Origin: Gaetbulibacter sp. S0825
Lineage (GTDB): Bacteria; Bacteroidota; Bacteroidia; Flavobacteriales; Flavobacteriaceae
Length of the DNA: 64,000 nucleotides
Reading direction: 5' to 3'
NCBI RefSeq assembly: GCF_011777505.1
Contig: NZ_JAATJT010000003.1
Span: 310,001 to 374,000 of the forward strand
Translations under genes and position numbers: made by a program
Part shown: in pieces, positions 53,407-61,645 of the stretch
Layout of the letters: each line of letters starts with the position of its first letter
Numbering within the stretch: the first letter of the stretch is position 1
The notes under the pieces: model-generated
Told to the model about the DNA's origin: nothing
The model's input: only the letters and a program-made list of their open reading frames with translations
Databases searched by the model: none

Positions 53407-54504
53407 TTAAAACGTGATAACTTCTCCTCTACTATTTGAGCTATCACTACCAATTATAAAGTTAGAATTATTTACTAAAATTCTAAATGATATATCGCTC
53501 TTTCTATTCAAATGTATCAAATTAGAAATGATTTCTTTATAAGTCATCGACGATGTGTCGAATATAACTGTGCTAGCATTTTTAATTTCCTCTTTGGAAT
53601 TAACTAACAAGATTTGTTTTTGCAATTTCTTTGAAAGAAATTCAACATTTTTACTTGAAAACGCATAACTATTTTTTGAATCTTTCTTAGCCACTTTTGG
53701 TGCTTTACGAAATAAGAACGCTAGCTTAATTCCTAACCAAACAAACACATCAAACACAATATTAGACTTAAAATGCTTCTTATAAAATATTTGCATTGCT
53801 CCATAAAAACGTTTCGCGTAAGATTTGTCTTTTAATGTGCTTTCTCCTTTATAATGAATCACCATAGTTGTTCCGAAATAGTAATTATCTAAGCCAGCTT
53901 TTATGGCTTTGTACGATAAGTCAATATCTTCTCCGTACATAAAATAATCTTCGTCAAAACCTTCCAACTGATTATAAACAGCTCGTTTCATAAACATAAA
54001 GGCTCCAACAAGGATATTTACTTTTGCAACCTCATCTTCTTGAACATGATTTGCATAATAATTGGCTGAATTTCCTCTTATTTTTTGCAAAGCCACCTTT
54101 ACTACAGGAATATTACGTTTGCTTTCTGGTAGAAATTTTCCCGAGCCATCTATCAGTTTACATCCAACTATTCCTAAGTTTTCTTTAGCTTCTGAAAACT
54201 TTAATAATTGAGAAAACACATCTTCAGGCACTACAGTATCTGGGTTTAAAATGCAGATATACTCTCCTTTTGCAACTGCAACGCCTTGATTATTTCCTTT
54301 TGAAAAACCTAAGTTCTCTTTGTTCTCTATTAAAATAACCTCTGAAAATAATTGCTTTACCATTTCGCAACTACCATCATGTGAATTGTTATCGACTACA
54401 ATAATTTCAGAATCGATATTTGTTGTAGCGGCTTTTACGCTATGCAAACACAGCTCGAGAAAATAGCGAACATTATAGTTTAATATGACAACTGAGAGTT
54501 TCAC
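53407..54504 (-). CDS. Family 2 glycosyltransferase
   Basis: 365 residues. A GT-A fold is clear: SVVILNYNVRYFLELCLHSV at the N-terminus, NKENLGFSKGNNQGVAVAKG, the metal-binding segment ICILNPDTVVPED and the catalytic GEDIDLSYKAIKAG. The final 100 residues (from about KLQKQILLVNSKEEIKNAS) form an extra domain with no recognised motif. No transmembrane helix is obvious; the enzyme probably works at the cytoplasmic face of the membrane on cell-surface polysaccharide. It lies six bases after recR on the same strand. Confidence 0.88.
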   Translation of the reverse strand: MKLSVVILNYNVRYFLELCLHSVKAATTNIDSEIIVVDNNSHDGSCEMVKQLFSEVILIENKENLGFSKGNNQGVAVAKGEYICILNPDTVVPEDVFSQLLKFSEAKENLGIVGCKLIDGSGKFLPESKRNIPVVKVALQKIRGNSANYYANHVQEDEVAKVNILVGAFMFMKRAVYNQLEGFDEDYFMYGEDIDLSYKAIKAGLDNYYFGTTMVIHYKGESTLKDKSYAKRFYGAMQIFYKKHFKSNIVFDVFVWLGIKLAFLFRKAPKVAKKDSKNSYAFSSKNVEFLSKKLQKQILLVNSKEEIKNASTVIFDTSSMTYKEIISNLIHLNRKSDISFRILVNNSNFIIGSDSSNSRGEVITF

Positions 54505-54510
54505 GCGCCA

Positions 54511-55128
54511 TTACATTTTTAAAGACGCTTCAAAAGGCACGCGATTTACAATGCTTCTTCCTAAGGTCACCTCATCGGCATATTCCAATTCGTCACCAAC
54601 CGAAATGCCTCTGGAAATAGTTGATGTAATCACTTCTAAATCTTGGATTTGCTTGTAAATATAGAAGTTAGTCGTATCGCCTTCCATGGTAGAACTAAGA
54701 GCAAAAATTAATTCTTTTATCTCGCCTTGTTTTACTTTTTCAACTAAGGAATTTATGTTTAAATCGTGAGGTCCAACACCATCCATTGGCGATATTTTAC
54801 CTCCAAGAACATGGTACAATCCTCTAAAAGTACTTGTGTTTTCAATAGCCATGACATCTCGAATGTCTTCAACTACGCAAATAATATCAGTTTTTCTGTG
54901 AGGGTTAGTACAAATTTCACATATAGCAACATCACTAATATTATGGCAGCTTTTACAAAACTTAATCTCTTCACGCATTTTAAGCAATGCCTTAGTCAAG
55001 TCACTAGTTTGCTCTTTGGGTTGACGTAATAAATGCAGCACTAAACGCAATGCTGTACGCTTACCTATTCCTGGTAATTGCGACATTTCGTTCACAGCAT
55101 TTTCAAGTAATTTTGAAGAAAATTCCAT
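54511..55128 (-). CDS. recR: Recombination mediator RecR
   Basis: 205 residues from the ATG at 55128 ([20 protein letters not shown]); a further in-frame start 30 bases upstream is inside the promoter. It has the HhH region [20 protein letters not shown], the four-cysteine zinc finger [18 protein letters not shown] and the Toprim signature [16 protein letters not shown]. With RecF/RecO it loads RecA at gaps. The -7 box ends six bases from the ATG, so transcription should start at or close to the first base of the codon. It starts on the opposite strand from the sodium symporter gene. Confidence 0.96.
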   Translation of the reverse strand: MEFSSKLLENAVNEMSQLPGIGKRTALRLVLHLLRQPKEQTSDLTKALLKMREEIKFCKSCHNISDVAICEICTNPHRKTDIICVVEDIRDVMAIENTSTFRGLYHVLGGKISPMDGVGPHDLNINSLVEKVKQGEIKELIFALSSTMEGDTTNFYIYKQIQDLEVITSTISRGISVGDELEYADEVTLGRSIVNRVPFEASLKM

Positions 55129-55133
55129 AGTTG

Positions 55134-55163
55134 CGAATTTACAATTTTTATCCTGCATTCAAA
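55134..55163 (-). promoter_or_regulatory. Promoter of recR (TTTG-N18-TAAATTCG)
   Basis: On the minus strand TTTG (55163-55160) is followed after 18 bases by TAAATTCG (55141-55134), seven of eight to TAnnTTTG. With a normal -7 to start distance, the transcript would begin at the ATG at 55128, as also predicted for guaA. Confidence 0.55.
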
Positions 55164-55234
55164 TAGGAAAGAATTTGAATTATTTGGAATTTGAAAATTT
55201 TAATTTGTACTTTGAAACACCAATACTAAAACAA

Positions 55235-56698
55235 ATGAATCCAACTCAAATTCTTTTACTTATTGCAGCTTATTTTGGCGTGCTGATATTAATATCGTAT
55301 TTCACTGGAAAAAATGATAGTAATGCCGATTTTTTTAAAGCTGGAAAAACATCACCTTGGTATGTCGTAGCTTTTGGAATGGTTGGCGCATCACTCTCTG
55401 GTGTGACTTTTATCTCGGTTCCTGGTTGGGTTGATGGTTCACAGTTTAGCTATTTTCAAGTGGTTTTGGGTTATATGGTTGGGTATTTTGTAGTTGCCTA
55501 TGTGCTAATGCCTATTTACTATCGCCTTAATGTGACGTCTATTTATGAGTATTTATTGCAGCGTTTTGGATTTGTAAGTCATAAAACTGGTGCTTTCTTC
55601 TTCTTTGTTTCTAGGGTTCTAGGCGCAGCTTTTAGACTCTATTTAGTCGCCATTGTATTACAACAATTTGTGTTTGATGAATGGAATGTACCTTTTGAAA
55701 TTACAGTAGTTATCTCTATTTTATTGATATGGATTTACACGAATAAAGGTGGTATTAAAACCATTGTTTGGACTGATACACTACAAACATTGTTCATGAT
55801 TTTGGCTGTAATCTTATCCATCTATTTTATAAACGAAAGTTTAGGATGGAGTTTTAGTGAGTTTTTAGCATCTAGTGAGTTAAAAGAATACAGTAAAATT
55901 ATGGTTACTGATAGCTTTTTAGAAAGAAGTCATTTTATTAAATCGTTTGTTGGCGGTATGTTTATCACTATTTGTATGACAGGTTTAGACCAAGATATGA
56001 TGCAAAAGAATTTAACCTGTAAAACACTAAAGGATGCTCAAAAAAACATGGTATCATTTAGTATTGTGTTAGTGGCTGTTACCTTTCTTTTCATGCTTTT
56101 GGGTGCGCTTCTTTTTATATATGCAAAAAAACACAACATTGCCACTCCTTTAATGGATGGCACTCCAAAAACAGACTTATTATTCCCAGAAATTGCTTTG
56201 AACGGTGGCTTAGGAATAACTCTAGCCATTACTTTTATGCTAGGTTTAATTGCTGCTGCTTATAGTAGTGCAGATAGTGCCTTGACGTCGCTTACTACGT
56301 CATTTTGTGTGGATTTCTTAAACATTGAAAAGAAACCAAAAGACCAACAAAAAAGCATTCGTAAAAAGACACATATTGGTATGAGTGTCATGCTCGTTAT
56401 TGTTATTATAATCTTTAAATATGTTTTGAGTAGTAATGTTATAGATAGCTTACTTACAGTTGCTGGTTATACCTATGGGCCACTACTTGGGCTTTTCGCC
56501 TTTGGTATTTTTACTAAAAAACAAATAAAAGACAAGTATGTTTGGATTGTTGCTATTATATCCGTGGTGCTTACTGCAGTTATTGGTAATATTCCAGCTG
56601 AAAGCCTTGGTGGTTATGTTGTAGGTTACGAATTACTACCAATTAATGGCATGCTAACGTTTATTGGATTAGTACTGATTAGTAGAAAGCAAGACTAA
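55235..56698 (+). CDS. Sodium:solute symporter family protein
   Basis: 487 residues from the ATG at 55235 ([19 protein letters not shown], first helix); a TTG start 60 bases upstream is less likely. It shows about thirteen membrane helices with the SSS family signatures [19 protein letters not shown] (the first Na/solute region) and [19 protein letters not shown] (TM8, sodium site 2 serines). The solute is not evident; sialic acid, sugar, nucleoside or amino acid relatives exist. It overlaps the convergent CoA-binding gene by 30 bases at the 3' end. Confidence 0.92.
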   Translation: MNPTQILLLIAAYFGVLILISYFTGKNDSNADFFKAGKTSPWYVVAFGMVGASLSGVTFISVPGWVDGSQFSYFQVVLGYMVGYFVVAYVLMPIYYRLNVTSIYEYLLQRFGFVSHKTGAFFFFVSRVLGAAFRLYLVAIVLQQFVFDEWNVPFEITVVISILLIWIYTNKGGIKTIVWTDTLQTLFMILAVILSIYFINESLGWSFSEFLASSELKEYSKIMVTDSFLERSHFIKSFVGGMFITICMTGLDQDMMQKNLTCKTLKDAQKNMVSFSIVLVAVTFLFMLLGALLFIYAKKHNIATPLMDGTPKTDLLFPEIALNGGLGITLAITFMLGLIAAAYSSADSALTSLTTSFCVDFLNIEKKPKDQQKSIRKKTHIGMSVMLVIVIIIFKYVLSSNVIDSLLTVAGYTYGPLLGLFAFGIFTKKQIKDKYVWIVAIISVVLTAVIGNIPAESLGGYVVGYELLPINGMLTFIGLVLISRKQD

Positions 56699-57028
56699 AG
56701 TACAGGACATTTCAAAATTAATATTGTTTTCTTCTAATAGTTTAAAAAACTCTGGGTTTTCGGTTCCCGGATTAAAAATGATGCGCTCAGGTTTTAATGA
56801 TATAAGATAATTGTAATATTCCTTTTGCCTTTTAGCATTCATATATAATGTCACTGTATCAATATCTTCATAAGGCTTAAGTTCTGTATCAATCATTACA
56901 CCCTCAACCTCTCCCTCTCTTAAACCAAAGGCAACAACTTCATGCTTATTTGCCACTAAACGTTGTATCGCATAGTGAGAATATCTGTTAGGATTTAATG
57001 ATGCTCCAAAAACTAAGGTCTTTTTCAT
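56669..57028 (-). CDS. CoA-binding domain protein (YccU-like)
   Basis: 119 residues, a single Rossmann fold. It begins [21 protein letters not shown] and continues [40 protein letters not shown] and [20 protein letters not shown]. Proteins of this type bind CoA or a similar nucleotide; their exact role is unknown. The gene overlaps the convergent symporter gene by 30 bases at the 3' end. Confidence 0.9.
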   Translation of the reverse strand: MKKTLVFGASLNPNRYSHYAIQRLVANKHEVVAFGLREGEVEGVMIDTELKPYEDIDTVTLYMNAKRQKEYYNYLISLKPERIIFNPGTENPEFFKLLEENNINFEMSCTLVLLSTNQY

Positions 57029-57054
57029 GTGTTTATGTTTATTGCTTTTTAATT

Positions 57055-57085
57055 GTCATACTTCGACTACGCTCAGTACAGACTT
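57055..57085. repeat. Degenerate intergenic palindromic (REP-like) element, copy 2
   Basis: GTCATACTTCGACTACGCTC followed by AGTACAGACT. It resembles copy 1 at 51926-51953 and the pattern TTCGACTACGCTCA known from Bacteroidetes intergenic repeats. It lies between the CoA-binding gene start and the TonB-dependent protein gene. Confidence 0.45.
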
Positions 57086-57146
57086 ATAACATCCATATAA
57101 TCAATTTCACTTTGACAGAATTATAGTTATGGAAGTTTTATGTAAA

Positions 57147-57178
57147 TGTTAAAAAAATGTTAATGCGTGTTAAAAAAA
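57147..57178 (+). promoter_or_regulatory. Direct repeats upstream of the outer-membrane receptor gene
   Basis: TGTTAAAAAAA occurs at 57147-57157 and again at 57168-57178, exactly 21 bases apart, so both lie on the same helix face, about 110 bases upstream of the ATG at 57266. It could be a two-site operator for a regulator, but A-tract DNA of this kind may also act as a curved UP-like element. No clear TAnnTTTG box is seen in the region. Confidence 0.4.
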
Positions 57179-57265
57179 GTAACAGCATTTAAATATAGTC
57201 GTCTGTTAAGTATAAATGTAGTAAAATACATTTATTATTAACATCATCAATCAATCAAAAAACGA

Positions 57266-59737
57266 ATGAAAAAACTGATCACACTGTGTTTGGCAATACT
57301 CTTTATTGTACAAAACACTCAAGCAACAAATGACAACTCTAGCGAATTAATCGATGGCTCTATTACTGGAAAGGTACTAGACGCCACACTTAACGAGCCG
57401 CTCCCTTATGTAAACATCATCATAAAAAATGATAAAGGTGAAACCGTAACAGGCGCCATCACACTTGATAATGGAACATTTGAAATTAAAAAAATTCCTG
57501 AAGGTAAAATTACAGTAACCGCTCAATATATTGGTTACAAAGCCGTAGTTAAAGAATTAACCATTAGCAAAAAAAATCGCAAGTTTGACCTTGGAGAAAT
57601 TAGATTGGAGGAAGAAGCTGCGGGTTTGGACGCAGTAACCGTAGTTGCTGAAGTATCTACTATACAGCAAAAAGTAGATAGAAAGGTTATTACCATTGGT
57701 AAAGACCTTGCTGCTGCTGGTACAGCTTCAGAACTTATGGTTGGTATTCCTTCAGTTAGTGTGGATGCACAATCTGGAGATATTAGTTTAAGAGGAAACT
57801 CTAACGTAAGAGTTATGGTAGATGGAAAACTATCTAATATTCCAACAGCTCAATTATTAAAACAAATTCCTTCAACAGCTATTAAATCAATTGAGTTAAT
57901 TACGAATCCTTCAGCAAAATATAACCCTGAAGGCATGAGTGGAATTATCAATATTGTACTTCACAAAAACACGATGGTTGGCTTTAACGGTAGTGTAAGT
58001 GCAGGCATTAGTTATGAAAAAGAAGTAAAATTCAATAGCGCCTTAAATTTAAACTACCGTAATGGAAAGTTTAATTTATATGGTAGTTACAGTAATAATT
58101 TAGGTAAAAACCAAAATGTTGGACGAGTTTTTAGACCAACTAACAATTCTGAAATGTTCTTCGATATTTTAGACGAACGAAAAAATCACTTATATAAAGT
58201 AGGTGTCGATTATTATATAAATGATAAGAACACCGTTTCTTTCTTTACCAATCAAAGTACCTCCGATAACGGTACTGTAGGTGCTACGAGTGCGCTATTT
58301 TACAATAACCCTTCTTTTGACCAAATGCAAGAGTTTGATGCAAGTAACAAAAACAACTCATCGCAATATAACTTCGATTATAAATTAGATTTTGCCAAAG
58401 AAGGTGAAAATATTGAGCTGGAAGTAGACCACAACATTTACAATGGTGATGGCCCTGTGGTGTATGACGATATTTCTGGAACTAACGATTATATCGATTC
58501 TAACGATACTGAAAGATTACGAACAACGGTAAACTTAGATTACGTAAATCCGCTTTCTGAGACTACGAAACTAGAACTTGGTTTACAAGCAAGGTTATTT
58601 AATACAGATATAAAATACTCTTCAACTGGACAATCTTTAGATAGCCAAGGTATGTTGCGTCCAACACCTGACACACGCTTCGATTATACAAGAGATATTT
58701 ATTCAGGATATGCAACATTTAGCAAAAAATTTGAAAAATGGACATACCAAATTGGAGCTCGCGTAGAAAGTGTGAATGTAGATGCATTAGCTTTAGAAAC
58801 CGAAATAGGCTCAGGAAACACAACACCTATCGCTTTCGACAATAATTATGTACGTGTATATCCTTCGGCTTTCTTTACCTATACACCAAGCGAAAAGAAC
58901 CAATATCAATTAAGTTATAGCAGAAGAGTAGATCGTCCTGGAATTGGACAAGTAAACCCAATAAAAGAATGGAGTACACCTTTGGTATCGCAATACGGAA
59001 ATCAAGAATTAGAGCCACAGTTTACAAACTCATTAGAAGTAAATTACACACGTGGTCTTGAAAACGGAAGTGTAACAGCTGGTGTATTTTACCGTTCAAT
59101 TTCTGATGAAATAAATCAAGCATTATTAATAGACAGATCTGATGTAAGTGCTGGACGTGTTATTTTAACACACGATAATTTTGATGATACCTCAGCTTAT
59201 GGATTGGAATTATCAACTAATTATCGTCCAACAAAATGGTGGAGCATTAATTCTAGTTTCGATTTATATTCACAAACGCAAAAGGGTATTTCTGAGAGTT
59301 TAACTGAACCTCTTGAAACAGCAACTATAGATGATATTGTTATCGAAGTAAGAGAAGTAGATGTTGTAGCTTATAACTTTAGAATGTTTAACAACTTTAA
59401 AGCAACTAAAAACTTAACGTTTACAGCCTTTGGATTCTACCAAGGCGCTAACGAAAACCTACAGTTTGATGTCGATGCCATGTTTTTTGTAAACCTTGGT
59501 GCACGATTAAGTTTTGCTGAAGGAAAAGGTAATATAGGTGTTAGCTTTAATGATGTGTTTAACACGATGCAGTTTAAAGGTGTTGGAACAAGACCATACG
59601 AACAACGTTTACGCTTTGAATGGGAAAGTAGAACTATTGGCATGAATCTATCTTATAGATTTGGCGGAGGAAAATACCGTGCTAAATCTAGAAAACAACG
59701 AGATAACAACGAAAAAGACGGAGGAGGTCTTTTCTAG
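57266..59737 (+). CDS. TonB-dependent outer-membrane protein (CarboxypepD_reg and OMP_b-brl_3)
   Basis: 823 residues. Signal peptide MKKLITLCLAILFIVQNTQA, then a carboxypeptidase-regulatory-like domain (GSITGKVLDATLNEPLPYVN) at about residues 32-115, a TonB plug (VDRKVITIGKDLAAAGTASE, LRGNSNVRVMVDGKLSN, IELITNPSAKYNPEGMSG), and a barrel from about residue 240. The barrel is of the OMP_b-brl_3 class (YSRRVDRPGIGQVNPIKEWS). The C-terminal tail after RFGGGKYRAKSRKQRDNN is glycine/asparagine rich, so the protein does not end on the usual aromatic residue. No SusD-like partner is adjacent, so the substrate is open. Confidence 0.92.
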   Translation: MKKLITLCLAILFIVQNTQATNDNSSELIDGSITGKVLDATLNEPLPYVNIIIKNDKGETVTGAITLDNGTFEIKKIPEGKITVTAQYIGYKAVVKELTISKKNRKFDLGEIRLEEEAAGLDAVTVVAEVSTIQQKVDRKVITIGKDLAAAGTASELMVGIPSVSVDAQSGDISLRGNSNVRVMVDGKLSNIPTAQLLKQIPSTAIKSIELITNPSAKYNPEGMSGIINIVLHKNTMVGFNGSVSAGISYEKEVKFNSALNLNYRNGKFNLYGSYSNNLGKNQNVGRVFRPTNNSEMFFDILDERKNHLYKVGVDYYINDKNTVSFFTNQSTSDNGTVGATSALFYNNPSFDQMQEFDASNKNNSSQYNFDYKLDFAKEGENIELEVDHNIYNGDGPVVYDDISGTNDYIDSNDTERLRTTVNLDYVNPLSETTKLELGLQARLFNTDIKYSSTGQSLDSQGMLRPTPDTRFDYTRDIYSGYATFSKKFEKWTYQIGARVESVNVDALALETEIGSGNTTPIAFDNNYVRVYPSAFFTYTPSEKNQYQLSYSRRVDRPGIGQVNPIKEWSTPLVSQYGNQELEPQFTNSLEVNYTRGLENGSVTAGVFYRSISDEINQALLIDRSDVSAGRVILTHDNFDDTSAYGLELSTNYRPTKWWSINSSFDLYSQTQKGISESLTEPLETATIDDIVIEVREVDVVAYNFRMFNNFKATKNLTFTAFGFYQGANENLQFDVDAMFFVNLGARLSFAEGKGNIGVSFNDVFNTMQFKGVGTRPYEQRLRFEWESRTIGMNLSYRFGGGKYRAKSRKQRDNNEKDGGGLF

Positions 59738-59802
59738 ATATAAAAACTCATTAATAACCTGCGTAATAGTTGATGGTTAGTGTTAATGTTAGGTTATTAA
59801 TA

Positions 59803-59834
59803 AAAAGCCCAGGCAATTTTTGTCTGGGTTTTTA
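59803..59834. terminator. Terminator of the TonB-dependent receptor gene
   Basis: CCCAGGCA pairs with TGTCTGGG (one G-T) around a short loop, flanked by A's on the left and TTTTT on the right. It has a sequence-related copy at 59959-59990. Confidence 0.82.
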
Positions 59835-59958
59835 TTTGTAATGAGATGTGCAAATGTTAAAATTGGTTAAATTAACACTTGTGATGAAATAAAAAGCAAA
59901 AACTAACGTCTTACATACAAGAGCATTTAGTTTAAATGTTAATGTTGGTTAATAGCAA

Positions 59959-59990
59959 AAAAACCCAGAGCATCTTTGTTCTGGGTTTTT
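59959..59990. terminator. Second, related terminator, for the convergent small exported protein
   Basis: ACCCAGAGCA pairs with TGTTCTGGGT (one wobble), with seven A's on the left (U-run on the minus strand) and seven T's on the right. It shares the preceding TTAATGTT-GGTTA sequence and the CCCAG/CTGGG stem with the terminator at 59803. Between them lie about 125 AT-rich bases with no gene. Confidence 0.82.
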
Positions 59991-60033
59991 TTATGTATTC
60001 CTTAGAAGTAAGGAAGTTTGTTACTTTTAATAT

Positions 60034-60408
60034 TTATTTCTTTTTTACAAATTCTATTTTAGTGTCTATACTTCGGCTTTTAGCGTGGACTTTCATTTTA
60101 CTTCCATTTGTTTCCAAAATTTCAACATAAATTTTTTGCCCAATCACATCACTTACATCATCTGGATAATTTAAAATTTTCTCATATGTCATTTCATAAC
60201 TACATTGAGATGTCCATTTAATTGAAGAGTAAATAACAACTTCAGTTTCAGTATTTGTTTCAATTTGCATTGATTCAGTTCTAACAATTTTTTCAGGAAA
60301 ATTTTCATTAACATAAAAAAATGTTCCAGTTTTAAAATCGGAACAATTTTTTTCTTGAGTAAAACTGCTAATTGAAATAAAGAAAATAAAAAATAAATAA
60401 TTTTTCAT
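60034..60408 (-). CDS. Small exported protein of unknown function
   Basis: 124 residues. The N-terminus MKNYLFFIFFISISSFTQ is a signal peptide. The mature part starts EKNCSDFKTGTFFYVNENFP and contains two cysteines (NCSDF and QCSYEM), which could form a disulfide, and the closing KVHAKSRSIDTKIEFVKKK. It resembles flavobacterial exported DNA-uptake-independent small proteins that I cannot place in a named family. It converges with the TonB-dependent receptor gene and lies 46 bases downstream of fabH on the same strand. Confidence 0.7.
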   Translation of the reverse strand: MKNYLFFIFFISISSFTQEKNCSDFKTGTFFYVNENFPEKIVRTESMQIETNTETEVVIYSSIKWTSQCSYEMTYEKILNYPDDVSDVIGQKIYVEILETNGSKMKVHAKSRSIDTKIEFVKKK

Positions 60409-60454
60409 AAGATTAATGATTTCTTAATGAAATTCCTTTCCCAAAGGTGTTAGA

Positions 60455-61459
60455 TTACCACTTAATAATAGCACTTCCCCAAGTAAAGCCACTACCAAAA
60501 GCAGCTAATACCACATTATCGCCTTCTTTAACCTTGCCCTCTTCCCAAGCTTCAGTTAAAGCAATAATTACAGAGGCAGCCGTAGTATTGCCGTACTTCA
60601 TAATATTATTAAATACTTGGTCGTCAGATAGACCAAATTTTTTCTGAATAAACTGCGCGATACGTAAATTAGCTTGATGCGGAATTAACATATCGATATC
60701 ATCCTTTTGTAATCCGTTTTTCATCAACCCTTCCATAATCACTTCGCTAAAACGTACCACAGCATGTTTAAAAACAAACGTACCATCCATATATGGAAAA
60801 TATGATAAATCGTCTTCTCCGGCTTCCATTATTTCTGGCACCCAATGCCTAATACTTGGTGCTTCAACAATTAGTTTATCGGCATATTTACCTTCACTAT
60901 GCAAATGCGTAGATAAAATCCCTTTTGAGTTATCTTCTTCTCGCGATACAATACAAGCTCCAGCTCCGTCACCAAAAATAACCGTAACGCCTCGCCCTCT
61001 AGTTGATTTATCTAGACCATTAGAGTGATATTCGGCACCAACGACCAGAATATTTTTATACATGCCTGTTTTAATAAATTGGTCTGCTACCGACAACGCA
61101 TAAATAAAACCAGAACATTGATTTCTTATATCAATGGCTCCAACATTTTTTAATTCCAATAAATCTTGAATTTGCACACCACAACCTGGAAAATAATAAT
61201 CTGGTGTCATTGTGGCAAACACTATAAAATCGATATCATCTTTATCTATTCCAGCACGTTCAATCGCCATTTCGGATGCCTTTGCTCCCATAATTGCAGA
61301 AGTATCATCACTTCCTTGCTTTATCCATCTTCGTTCTTTAATTCCAGTACGTTCTTGTATCCATGCATCATTAGTATCCATCATTTTAGACAAATCATCA
61401 TTGGTAACCACGTTTTCTGGTAGATATTTTCCAAGTCCTGTTATTCTTGAATTATACAT
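60455..61459 (-). CDS. 3-oxoacyl-ACP synthase III (FabH-type)
   Basis: 334 residues from the ATG at 61459 (MYNSRITGLGKYLPENVVTN). It has the Cys-His-Asn catalytic triad: cysteine in IDIRNQCSGFIYAL, histidine in LIPHQANLRIAQFI, and asparagine in YGNTTAASVIIAL. Typical KAS III enzymes condense acetyl-CoA with malonyl-ACP to start fatty-acid chains, but related enzymes in Bacteroidetes make branched-chain or specialised products. No other fatty-acid genes are adjacent, so this may be the accessory copy rather than the primary fabH. I therefore leave the gene symbol empty. Confidence 0.93.
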   Translation of the reverse strand: MYNSRITGLGKYLPENVVTNDDLSKMMDTNDAWIQERTGIKERRWIKQGSDDTSAIMGAKASEMAIERAGIDKDDIDFIVFATMTPDYYFPGCGVQIQDLLELKNVGAIDIRNQCSGFIYALSVADQFIKTGMYKNILVVGAEYHSNGLDKSTRGRGVTVIFGDGAGACIVSREEDNSKGILSTHLHSEGKYADKLIVEAPSIRHWVPEIMEAGEDDLSYFPYMDGTFVFKHAVVRFSEVIMEGLMKNGLQKDDIDMLIPHQANLRIAQFIQKKFGLSDDQVFNNIMKYGNTTAASVIIALTEAWEEGKVKEGDNVVLAAFGSGFTWGSAIIKW

Positions 61460-61645
61460 AAGCAACTCTTTTTCTTAAATTAAATTGAATTTTAAATGTA
61501 ATGAATTATTACAATTTAGCTGTGAAAATATCTCATATTTAATGATTCTGTTAAAAACTTTAACTAATACTTAAGGTCTTACAAAGTATAAAATTGTGTA
61601 ACTTTAAGCTCATTTATTTTATCGTCTAATTTAAACCAACTCAAA

